DNA from: an uncultured Collinsella sp.
GTDB lineage: Bacteria > Actinomycetota > Coriobacteriia > Coriobacteriales > Coriobacteriaceae
DNA length: 12,262 nt
Assembly: GCA_905207425.1 (NCBI GenBank)
Contig: CAJLLB010000057.1
Location: forward strand, 1-12,262
Reading direction: 5' to 3'
A model generated the notes under the pieces. That model made no database searches. It was not told the origin of the DNA and saw only the letters and a list, made by a program, of their open reading frames with translations. Of the stretch, positions 1 through 6,481 are shown piece after piece. The position numbers were made by a program, and so were the translations under genes. The number at the start of each line of letters is the position of its first letter. Positions within the stretch are counted from its first letter, which is position 1.

Positions 1-16
1 GGGGCATTTTTGCCCC
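1..16 (-). terminator. Hairpin after the ech operon (candidate terminator, cut by window edge)
   Basis: A perfect 6-bp stem (GGGGCA / TGCCCC) with a 4-nt loop lies 42 nt beyond the echF stop codon. Read on the minus strand it would be the first strong hairpin after the operon. The position where a T-tract would follow is outside the window, so termination is an inference from placement only. Confidence 0.45.
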
Positions 17-22
17 ACCGGC

Positions 23-64
23 CCCTATTCCAGCGCTATACCAGCCCCATCCCAACGCTATTCC
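23..64. repeat. Two imperfect 20-bp direct repeats at the end of echF
   Basis: Positions 23-42 and 45-64 hold two copies of the same 20-bp word with a 22-bp period, agreeing at 16 of 20 positions; on the minus strand both follow the pattern GG-W-ATAGCG-Y-TGG-R-AT-R-GGG. The copy at 45-64 contains the TAG stop of echF (58-60). No function is evident; a small local duplication is the simplest reading. Confidence 0.5.
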
Positions 65-399
65 GGCTTGGTTTCTACTGTGGGAGTCTTGTCCGCCGCG
101 ACTGGAGTGCGCGCGGTGTCCATGCTCAGGCAGTGTTTAGGACAGCTTTCGATGCACTCGCCGCACACCACACAGGCATACGGGTCGATCGACCACGTTC
201 CGCCCTTGCGATCGACCGCGAGTGCGCCCGCCGGGCAGCGGCGCGCGCACATGCCACAGCAGATGCACACGTTCATGTCGTTAACGATATGCCCGCGCAG
301 GCGCTCGGGTGCCGCGAGCTTCTCCTGCGGATAGCACACCGTTACCGGCTGCTTGACCATAGAGCCCAAGGCCGTCTTGGCAAATGTCAGTAAACTCAT
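58..399 (-). CDS. echF: Ech hydrogenase subunit EchF, 2x[4Fe-4S] ferredoxin-like (NuoI/HycF family)
   Basis: A 113-residue polyferredoxin-type subunit expected to pass electrons from soluble ferredoxin to the small subunit EchC on the cytoplasmic side. Two full 4Fe-4S motifs are visible. Cluster 1 has C45, C48, C51 and C55 (CxxCxxCxxxCP) with an extra C47; cluster 2 has C76, C79, C82 and C86, followed by C90. The N-terminal 40 residues resemble the NuoI/EchF lead-in, and the last about 20 residues are a Thr/Pro/Lys-rich tail without Cys. The ATG at 399 lies 7 nt after the echE stop, with a weak purine-rich SD (AAAGGTAGG). It is the last gene of the operon, as in classical ech order. The Ech assignment rests on the neighbours; alone it could be a HycF- or NuoI-like protein. 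Confidence 0.88.
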   Translation of the reverse strand: MSLLTFAKTALGSMVKQPVTVCYPQEKLAAPERLRGHIVNDMNVCICCGMCARRCPAGALAVDRKGGTWSIDPYACVVCGECIESCPKHCLSMDTARTPVAADKTPTVETKPE

Positions 400-406
400 G
401 CCGCGC

Positions 407-1495
407 CTACCTTTCCGTGCAGCTAATGCAGGGGTCGATGGTCAGGATAATCATGGGCACGTTAGCAAGGAGCACGCCCTGCAGCGCATGCGTCAGACCC
501 GCCAGGTTCTGCGACGTCGGCGTGCGCACGCGGAAACGGTCCAGGTTCTTGGTGCCGTTACCGCGCACATAGTAATATGCCTCGCCGCGCGGCTGTTCAA
601 TCACAACCTCGCCGCGCGCGCCGTCGGCCGGCGTGAGCTTGGTACGCCCGCCGATACCGTCGTGCGGAATCTTGCCGACAAGCTCCTTGATAATGTCCAT
701 GGCCTGCGTAACCTCGGCACAACGCACCTGGCAGCGGGCATAACAGTCGCCATCGGTGGCAACAATCGGCTCAAACGCAGCCAAGTCCGCATAGGCACCG
801 TCACCGAACATGCGCACGTCATAATCCACGCCCGAGGCGCGACCGAACGGGCCGACCATCGACAGATCCAGCGCGTCCTTCTTGCTGATCACGCCCACGC
901 TATGCAGGCGCTCGCCGCAGCTATTGTCGTCCAAAAATGTATGCACCACGGCCTCGTAGTCAGGGCGCATAGCGTCGAGCGTCTGGACAATACCCGCCAG
1001 CTCGGAATCCTCAATGTCGTGTTTAAGGCCGCCAATCTCGTTAATCGACAGAATCACGCGACCGCCGCAAGTGCTCTCAAAGATCTTGAGAATCTGCTCG
1101 CGCAGCGTCCACGAACGATAGAACAGCGCCTCAAAGCCAAAGGCATCGGCGAGCAGGCCCAGCCACAGCAGGTGCGAGTGAATGCGCGAAAGCTCATGCA
1201 GAATGGTGCGGATATACTGCACGCGACCAGGCACCTCGATGCCGAGCATGCGCTCGCAGGCGCTGGCGTAGCCACAGCTATGGCCCACGGCGCAGATGCC
1301 GCAGATGCGCTCGGCGATGTAGCCAAACTGATGCATATCGCGCTTTTCGGTGAGCTTCTCGAGTCCGCGGTGCACAAAGCCGATCTGCGGAATTGCTTCG
1401 ATGACGCGGTCGTCCTCGATCACTAGGTCCAGATGAAGCGGCTCGGGCAGCACCGGGTGCTGCGGGCCAAACGGAATTACGGAGCGATGAGCCAT
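407..1495 (-). CDS. echE: Ech-type [NiFe]-hydrogenase large (catalytic) subunit EchE (NuoD family)
   Basis: The 362-residue catalytic subunit would hold the NiFe active site for reversible H+ reduction. It has the N-terminal GPQHP segment (10-14), the VHRGLEK motif (41-47), the L1 motif RICGIC with C65 and C68, and the L2 motif DPCISC with C356 and C359. Retention of all four Ni-ligand cysteines makes it a hydrogenase rather than the complex I subunit NuoD, which has lost them. The protein ends three residues after the last ligand Cys (TER-stop). There is therefore no C-terminal peptide for a maturation endopeptidase to remove, as I recall for some CooH/Ech-type large subunits. The ATG at 1495 is 5 nt after the echD stop, with AAGGAGG about 10 nt upstream. 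No hyp maturation genes are in the window. Confidence 0.92.
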   Translation of the reverse strand: MAHRSVIPFGPQHPVLPEPLHLDLVIEDDRVIEAIPQIGFVHRGLEKLTEKRDMHQFGYIAERICGICAVGHSCGYASACERMLGIEVPGRVQYIRTILHELSRIHSHLLWLGLLADAFGFEALFYRSWTLREQILKIFESTCGGRVILSINEIGGLKHDIEDSELAGIVQTLDAMRPDYEAVVHTFLDDNSCGERLHSVGVISKKDALDLSMVGPFGRASGVDYDVRMFGDGAYADLAAFEPIVATDGDCYARCQVRCAEVTQAMDIIKELVGKIPHDGIGGRTKLTPADGARGEVVIEQPRGEAYYYVRGNGTKNLDRFRVRTPTSQNLAGLTHALQGVLLANVPMIILTIDPCISCTER

Positions 1496-1500
1496 GGACC

Positions 1501-2217
1501 TTACGCCTCCTTTTTCTGCTTGTCGCGGGCGGCCTTGGCGGCAAGCGCCGCGCGGACCTTGGCAGCTTTCTCGGGATCCATGGCAGCGAGCTTTGCCTCC
1601 ATCTCGGCAGCCTTGAGCGCGGCCTTGGCAGCGGCATCGTCATGCTGGGCATCGGAGCCGGCAGTCGCAGCGGGCTGAGCAGCGACGCCCGCGGCATCGC
1701 CGGCGCTCGCAGCGCCTTCCCCTGCAGCAGCCGCAGCCGTGGCGGCCTTCTCGGCCGCGACCTTGCGCGCCTTGGCCTCGGCAGCCGCACGGACCTTCAT
1801 GGCTTTCTCGCGCGCGGCCTTCACCTCGGGCGTGATAACGCTCATGGGCTCGGCAGTCGAGACCTGGTAGAAAAAGCCCTTAAAGTCGATCTGCATGTCG
1901 GTAATGGCAAGACCAAACAGGTCGTGGGCCTCGTTTTCAAACGGGAATACCGCCGGATAGTACGAACTGATAGACGGAATCTCCTGGTACTGATCAATTC
2001 CCTCAACCACCAGGTTTTCGATCGCATAGTTGCCGTCCTGCACAATATGCTCCTGAGCAGCACGAACGTTGATAAATGTATAGACCAGGCGATACGTGCC
2101 GTCGTCGACGTTGCGTTCGGCGTGCATCTGCACAAAGCGCGCGCCAACGCCCTTGAGCGCCTGGACATGCGACAGGAGCTCGTCGATCCCGACGATGGTA
2201 TAGATAGCCTTTTGCAT
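1501..2217 (-). CDS. echD: Ech hydrogenase subunit EchD (NuoC family) with long Ala/Lys-rich tail
   Basis: Residues 1 to about 127 form a NuoC/EchD-like domain. Its signature is the run around 85-104, with SYYPAVFPF and ENEAHDLFG matching the family pattern ending in E-x-E-x-x-D-L-F-G. The subunit is structural, bridging the large and small hydrogenase subunits. From about 130 to 238 the protein is low-complexity: Ala-, Lys- and Glu-rich, partly repetitive (KAAEMEAK, KVRAALAAKAA), and likely helical or coiled-coil around a disordered Gly/Ala/Gln stretch at 160-195. EchD homologues as I know them lack such a tail. The ATG at 2217 overlaps the echC stop (TAATG) and has an excellent SD, AAGGAGG, about 7 nt upstream, so the two genes are probably translationally coupled. 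Confidence 0.88.
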   Translation of the reverse strand: MQKAIYTIVGIDELLSHVQALKGVGARFVQMHAERNVDDGTYRLVYTFINVRAAQEHIVQDGNYAIENLVVEGIDQYQEIPSISSYYPAVFPFENEAHDLFGLAITDMQIDFKGFFYQVSTAEPMSVITPEVKAAREKAMKVRAAAEAKARKVAAEKAATAAAAAGEGAASAGDAAGVAAQPAATAGSDAQHDDAAAKAALKAAEMEAKLAAMDPEKAAKVRAALAAKAARDKQKKEA

Positions 2218-2819
2218 TACTCGGCCTCCTTTGCAGCGGCGGGCGCGGCGGACCTGGTGGACACGTTGACCTCGACGCCGTCACCGGCGACGGCCCCGGC
2301 CCCGGCCCCCGCAGCCACAAACCCGTCCTCGCCCAGCTCAACGCCACCGTCCCAAGTAGCGGCGCCGCCCACGGTAAGCGGATCGCCGCCGGCGCGCATC
2401 ACGGCCTCTTTCTGGTCCAGGATGCCGCACGCCTCCACGATGGCATCGATCACGGTCTCGGGGCGAATGGCGCACCCAGGCGCGTACACATCCACGGGAA
2501 TTGCGCGGTCCACGCCGCCGGTCACGTTATAGGCATCGCGGAACACGCCGCCCGAACACGCGCAGATGCCGCAAGCCACCACGCACTTGGGCTCGAGCAT
2601 CTGGTTGTAAATCTGGAGCACGACAGGCAGGTTCTGGACATTGACCGACCCCGTCACCAAAAAGATGTCCGCATGCTTGGGGTTGCCGGTGTTGACCACG
2701 CCAAAGCGTTCCGCATCGAACAGCGGCGTGAGCGAGGCCAACACCTCGATATCGCATCCGTTGCAGCTCGAGCCGTCGTAATGAATAACCCACGGCGAGC
2801 GCGACATTTTATGATCCAT
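2217..2819 (-). CDS. echC: Ech hydrogenase small subunit EchC (NuoB family)
   Basis: A 200-residue small subunit binding the proximal [4Fe-4S] cluster that feeds electrons to the NiFe site. Likely ligands are C19 and C22 (SCNGC), C86 in GICACSGG, and C116 in APGCAIRP, which is the N2-type layout of NuoB/EchC. The conserved domain ends near residue 140. A Gly/Ala-rich extension of about 60 residues without Cys follows, ending in AAPAAAKEAE, and is unusual for this subunit. The start at 2819 is chosen for AGGAGG 8 nt upstream; that SD overlaps the TAG stop of the preceding EchAB gene. The internal ATG at 2807 lacks a comparable site. Order and motifs make the call firm; the role of the tail is unknown. 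Confidence 0.9.
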   Translation of the reverse strand: MDHKMSRSPWVIHYDGSSCNGCDIEVLASLTPLFDAERFGVVNTGNPKHADIFLVTGSVNVQNLPVVLQIYNQMLEPKCVVACGICACSGGVFRDAYNVTGGVDRAIPVDVYAPGCAIRPETVIDAIVEACGILDQKEAVMRAGGDPLTVGGAATWDGGVELGEDGFVAAGAGAGAVAGDGVEVNVSTRSAAPAAAKEAE

Positions 2820-2831
2820 GGATGCCGCCTC

Positions 2832-5714
2832 CTAAATAAATACGTCGACGAGGATGGGCATAAGGTTGAGCAGGCCAAACACCAGCGCCACGCCCCATCC
2901 GAGCCTAAAGCAGCTGCGCCAGGTGCTGCGTGCGAAGGTGTTGTCGATCAGGACCTCGACAAAATACGTCGCGGCCATCACGACCAGGGCTACAACCCAG
3001 CTCACGGGGTTGTCCCAAACAAAGAACATGCCCACCCACATCAAAAACAGCACGGTCTCGCACCAGTGCATAAGGGTCATCTTGGCCAGCGTGCCGCCGC
3101 TCATCTCGGTGGCGACGCCCTGGACGATCTCCTGATGCGCATGATGCGAGTACGAAAGGTCAAACGGCGACTTGCGCAGCTTGATGGTAAGCACCGCGAG
3201 CAACGCGAGGAAAATGGGCGCGCTGTACACGATGATAGGGGCCGACTGCCCCGTCACAGCAATGGAATCGAAGCTGTCGGTGGCAAGGTACAGGCCCACA
3301 CTCATCAGCAGAACGGCGGGCTCGTAACTCATGACCTGCAGCAGCTCGCGGTCGGCGCCGACCTGAGCAAACGGGCTTTGCGTCGAGGCGGACGCCAACA
3401 CCACAAAGATCGCGGCGAGGGTAACCATAAACGCGCACAGCAGCGTGTTGGAGCCCGACACAAAGATGCCGCCGCCCACCACGGTAAAGATGAGCGCGCA
3501 CGCCATGTAGGTGTCGTCCATGGTGTTTACGCTGGCGGGGGCCTTGCGCAGGAGCTTGGCCACATCGTAGAAGGGTTGTAGCAGGCGCGGGCCCACGCGG
3601 CCCTGCATGCGAGCCGAAAGCTTACGGTCAACGCCGTCGATCAGGCCACCAACCAAAGGCGCAATCAAGGCAAACGCCACGGTGCCAATAAAGATGCCCA
3701 CGACGCCCGAACCTTCAAAATACTTGCCGCGCAACACCGAGGGCGCGCTCATGGCAAGCCGCTCGGGCCCAATCCACGCGCAACACAGCAGCGCAAACAA
3801 GATAATGCTGCAGCACACGACGCTACCCGCGGGGCCAATACGCTTCTCGCCAAGGGCGTCCTCCGAGTACCAATTGCGCTTTTCGGCCTTCACCTCGCGT
3901 CCCATCGAGCCGCGGAAATGGCGATATTTGTCGGTTCCCACGCCCGAAAGGTACACGTTGACGTGCGGCTTATTGCTCACGCGGAACGACGTCAGCAGCA
4001 CCACGGCGATAAACGCTACGATAACCACCATCAGATACATGGCGTCCTTGCCAATAACGTACGGCACGCGTCCAAACACCATGGCGAGATAGGGCGATAC
4101 CAGACCGCTCGAGATAACCGGAAACGCCACGCAGCACAGAATCAGCAGCGCGGCGATGGTGTTGAGCGCCATCCATTCGGTCTTATGGACATTGACCTCG
4201 ACGTTTTGAGCCGTGGGGTCGACGCCCGAAAGCTTGGCAAGCCACTTGCCCCAAAAATAGAACGTCGCGGCCGAGCCAAAGGCCAGCACCATGATCATGA
4301 GCACGTTGCCGGTCTGCGCAAACGCCACCAGGGCGCCCCACTTGGACACGAGCATGCCAAACGGCGCCACAAACATGCCCATGATGCCCAGCATCATAAG
4401 GCGCGTCAGGTGCGGCATGCGGCTGAACATACCGTCCATGTCCTCGATATTGCGGCTGCCGATATGATGCTCGGCCGTGCCCACGCACAGGAACAGCAGC
4501 GACTTTGCCACCGTGTGGAACAGGATTAGGAAGATGGCGGCCCATACGGCCTCGGGCGCGCCGACACCCAAGCAGGCGCTGATAAGGCCCAAGTTGGAAA
4601 TGGTGGAGTACGCGAGCACACGTTTGGCGTTGCTCTGCGAGATGGCCATGAGGGCAGCGAGCAAAAACGTGATGGCACCCACACTCGTGACCATAAAGCC
4701 GGTCACGGGATAGATGGCATAGAGTGGGCTCAGCTTGACCATCAGGAACACGCCGGCTTTGACCATGGTTGACGAGTGCAGCAGGGCGCTCGTGGGCGTG
4801 GGGGCAACCATGGCACCCAACAGCCACGTGTGGAACGGCATCTGTGCGGCCTTGGTGAGCGCGGCGAGCGACAACAGAATGACCGGCATCACCAGCAGCG
4901 CAGATTGCGCGGTTCCGGCGCCGGAAAGCTCGATCATGCCCGAGATGGTCAGCGGCATGCTGTTAACGTGCAGGTACATGAGTCCGGCCAAAAACGCGAT
5001 ACCGCCCAGCATGTTGAGGATGATCTGGGTGAAGGCGTTCTTGATGGCCTCGGGCGTGCGCGTGTAGCCAATCATAAGGAACGAGCACACGGTGGTGATT
5101 TCCCAGCCGCAGAACAGCCACTCAAGGTTGTCGCTCGTCACGATGACGAACATGGCTGAGAGGAACAGGAACATAAGCGCCAGGAACTGCGGGCGACGGT
5201 CGGGCGCGGTCTGCCCGCGCAGCGCAGCCTCGTGCTCGTCGTGGGCCTGGAAGTCCTTCATGTAGCCCAGGGCATACACGCAGATAAGGCTGCCGACGAT
5301 GCCGACGGCGAGGACCATGATCACGCTCATGTAGTCCAGGTAGAGCGGGGTTGCGGTGACGGCTTCGGTCGCGGGCAGCGTCATGGCTGCAAAGGCGAGC
5401 GAGCCCACCAACTGGACTACGCTGAGCACCGTGGTGAGCGCGTTCCTATATTTGTACGCGTTGTACAGGATGACGGCGCACAGGATGACGTCGATAACGG
5501 AACTGATGATCGAGAGCACATGCGAGGTGCCGGGGGCAACCTCAAAGCTCTGCGGACCCGTGCCAAAAAACATGACGGCGACTACAACTGTCACCGCCAT
5601 AATAATGCCGGAGCCTATGAGCCCCACCGCATCGCGGGTGCGGTCACCGCGCGCGAGCAGCATGCCCAGCGCCGGTACCAGCGGAAACAGGGTAAGGAAA
5701 TACAGTAGCGTCAT
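2832..5714 (-). CDS. echAB: Fused EchA-EchB membrane subunit (antiporter-like NuoL/HyfB plus NuoH/HyfC)
   Basis: A 960-residue multi-spanning membrane protein forming the ion-translocating arm of the hydrogenase. Residues 1 to about 645 are an antiporter-like EchA/HyfB module: a GWE motif with E205 (the TM5 glutamate), TKAAQMPFHTWL with K288 and H295, and PTPTSALLHSSTMVKAG with K319. Residues about 668-960 are a complete EchB/NuoH module: QGRVGPRLLQPFYDVAK near 704-720, ADRELLQ with E790, YEPA with E798, and SPFDLSYSHHAHQE to ATEMSGG near 849-874. A basic stretch and one hydrophobic helix (about 600-665) join them. EchA and EchB are normally separate genes; here no stop or frameshift separates them. 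The ATG at 5714 has GGGGGAG about 7 nt upstream. It is the first gene of the operon. Role by family knowledge: coupling ferredoxin-dependent H2 formation to H+ or Na+ pumping. Confidence 0.9.
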   Translation of the reverse strand: MTLLYFLTLFPLVPALGMLLARGDRTRDAVGLIGSGIIMAVTVVVAVMFFGTGPQSFEVAPGTSHVLSIISSVIDVILCAVILYNAYKYRNALTTVLSVVQLVGSLAFAAMTLPATEAVTATPLYLDYMSVIMVLAVGIVGSLICVYALGYMKDFQAHDEHEAALRGQTAPDRRPQFLALMFLFLSAMFVIVTSDNLEWLFCGWEITTVCSFLMIGYTRTPEAIKNAFTQIILNMLGGIAFLAGLMYLHVNSMPLTISGMIELSGAGTAQSALLVMPVILLSLAALTKAAQMPFHTWLLGAMVAPTPTSALLHSSTMVKAGVFLMVKLSPLYAIYPVTGFMVTSVGAITFLLAALMAISQSNAKRVLAYSTISNLGLISACLGVGAPEAVWAAIFLILFHTVAKSLLFLCVGTAEHHIGSRNIEDMDGMFSRMPHLTRLMMLGIMGMFVAPFGMLVSKWGALVAFAQTGNVLMIMVLAFGSAATFYFWGKWLAKLSGVDPTAQNVEVNVHKTEWMALNTIAALLILCCVAFPVISSGLVSPYLAMVFGRVPYVIGKDAMYLMVVIVAFIAVVLLTSFRVSNKPHVNVYLSGVGTDKYRHFRGSMGREVKAEKRNWYSEDALGEKRIGPAGSVVCCSIILFALLCCAWIGPERLAMSAPSVLRGKYFEGSGVVGIFIGTVAFALIAPLVGGLIDGVDRKLSARMQGRVGPRLLQPFYDVAKLLRKAPASVNTMDDTYMACALIFTVVGGGIFVSGSNTLLCAFMVTLAAIFVVLASASTQSPFAQVGADRELLQVMSYEPAVLLMSVGLYLATDSFDSIAVTGQSAPIIVYSAPIFLALLAVLTIKLRKSPFDLSYSHHAHQEIVQGVATEMSGGTLAKMTLMHWCETVLFLMWVGMFFVWDNPVSWVVALVVMAATYFVEVLIDNTFARSTWRSCFRLGWGVALVFGLLNLMPILVDVFI

Positions 5715-5734
5715 ACCATCACTCCCCCATGCAA

Positions 5735-5770
5735 AAACGCTGCAATTGTTTAACGTTATAGCTCAATTAC
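5735..5770 (-). promoter_or_regulatory. AT-rich leader of the ech operon (probable promoter zone)
   Basis: This short AT-rich island sits just upstream of the first ech gene in otherwise GC-rich DNA. On the minus strand it carries a TATAAC hexamer (5755-5760), an 8-bp perfect palindrome TAACGTTA (5751-5758) and two CAATT words. I could not fit a good -35 box at 16-18 bp spacing, so this is only the likeliest promoter zone. Confidence 0.3.
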
Positions 5771-5963
5771 GGGGTTGCGGTGGCAGGTTTTCGGTCAACT
5801 GGGGAGTTTTAGGCGTACGGGGCAAGGAGTCTGTCCGCATTGGAGTAGAGGGGTGACGTCCCTTTACCGCAGCGACGGACGCGCGGGCCACTGCGCGCGG
5901 TTTATTGGGCACTTTGGAGGATGTCCCAATAGGCTCGCGCCGGTCCAAAAAGTTGGCGCGGCA
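5771..5963. other. Non-coding spacer between ech operon and HTH gene
   Basis: No convincing gene is visible here. The only clear structure is a 7-bp inverted repeat, TATTGGG (5901-5907) and CCCAATA (5923-5929), around a 15-nt loop. A minus-strand open frame (5763-6062) spans it but runs through the HTH gene's terminator and 3' end, has no good SD, and looks like chance reading in GC-rich DNA. The segment would be upstream of, or within the leader of, the ech transcript. Confidence 0.4.
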
Positions 5964-5988
5964 AGAAAAATGCGCCCCTGTGGGCGCA
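5964..5988 (-). terminator. Rho-independent terminator of the tandem-HTH gene
   Basis: On the minus strand a perfect 7-bp stem TGCGCCC / GGGCGCA (5971-5977 and 5982-5988) with a 4-nt loop is followed by five T's (5966-5970). It starts 12 nt after the HTH gene's stop and separates that gene from the ech operon downstream. Confidence 0.85.
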
Positions 5989-6000
5989 CCATCCCGTTTG

Positions 6001-6396
6001 CTATTCCGCCTTTTTAACGCGCGGCTTGCGACCGCGCGGCTTATCGACCAGTGCGGACTCACCGCTCTCGCGGTACTGACGGCACCAAGCCTTGACCGAA
6101 GACTCGCTGGGAATCTTGTGCTTGATCATGGCCTCGCGAACCGTCAAGCCGTTTTCCAGACGGTCCTTAACCACAGCGGGCTTTACGTCGTACGAATAGG
6201 TGTGATGATGCGAACCGGCGTTGAGAACGGCGTCGGCACCGCCCACGGCATACGCGCGGGCCCACTGACGAGCCGTGGCCTGGGGAATGCCAAGCTCCGC
6301 AGCGAGGGCGCGATGACCGACCCCCTCTTGGAGGATCTCGACGGCGCGCTGCCTAACCTCAGGCGCATGCGTGCGAGTCCTAGTTGCTTCCGACAT
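6001..6396 (-). CDS. Stand-alone tandem helix-turn-helix protein, IS150-type OrfA-like
   Basis: A 131-residue basic DNA-binding protein. HTH 1 is around residues 12-54 (VRQRAVEILQEG, then LAAELGIPQATARQWAR). HTH 2 is around 74-112 (VVKDRLENGLTVREAM, then IPSESSVKAWCRQY). The C-terminus DKPRGRKPRVKKAE looks like an AT-hook (GRKPR). The two-HTH layout resembles the N-terminal half of IS150 InsJ/OrfA, but the leucine-zipper tail of such proteins is absent. No OrfB/integrase frame or terminal inverted repeats were seen nearby, so it is probably a domesticated or orphan regulator. Start: the ATG at 6396 is preferred; an in-frame GTG at 6405 has AAGG 7 nt upstream and would add three residues. It appears monocistronic, with its own terminator. 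Targets are unknown. Confidence 0.75.
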   Translation of the reverse strand: MSEATRTRTHAPEVRQRAVEILQEGVGHRALAAELGIPQATARQWARAYAVGGADAVLNAGSHHHTYSYDVKPAVVKDRLENGLTVREAMIKHKIPSESSVKAWCRQYRESGESALVDKPRGRKPRVKKAE

Positions 6397-6446
6397 ACCT
6401 GCCACTTCTTAGCCTTAACCGTTAATCTGCTTTCTTACGTGCAAGT

Positions 6447-6475
6447 TAGATAGTAGCATTTTACTGTTTGCTCAA
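6447..6475 (-). promoter_or_regulatory. Candidate promoter of the tandem-HTH gene
   Basis: On the minus strand TTGAGC (6470-6475) and TATCTA (6447-6452) are separated by exactly 17 bp; TACTAT (6450-6455) is an alternative -10. Predicted transcription would start about 45 nt upstream of the ATG. The -35 is good and the -10 is weak. Confidence 0.4.
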
Positions 6476-6481
6476 AGCAGT
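6463..6481. promoter_or_regulatory. 19-bp near-palindrome over the HTH gene's -35 region (candidate operator)
   Basis: ACTGTTTGCTCAAAGCAGT pairs at six of its nine symmetric positions (ACTG/CAGT outer arms and TT/AA inner). It covers the putative -35 and part of the spacer of the HTH gene, a typical place for a repressor site. Autoregulation by the HTH protein is an inference from position. Confidence 0.35.

Noticed and set aside
353..1426. Long plus-strand open frame of 357 codons
   Set aside because: It lies antisense to echE, has no SD or recognisable motif, and its composition (His/Arg/Ala-rich) is that of a mirror frame in GC-rich coding DNA.
58..5714. Respiratory complex I (nuo) fragment
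   Set aside because: The large subunit keeps the four Ni-ligand cysteines (C65, C68, C356, C359) and the gene set and order match Ech hydrogenase; complex I NuoD lacks these cysteines.
5763..6062. Minus-strand 99-codon open frame between ech and the HTH gene
   Set aside because: It starts inside the HTH gene, crosses that gene's terminator hairpin, and has no SD and no recognisable domain.
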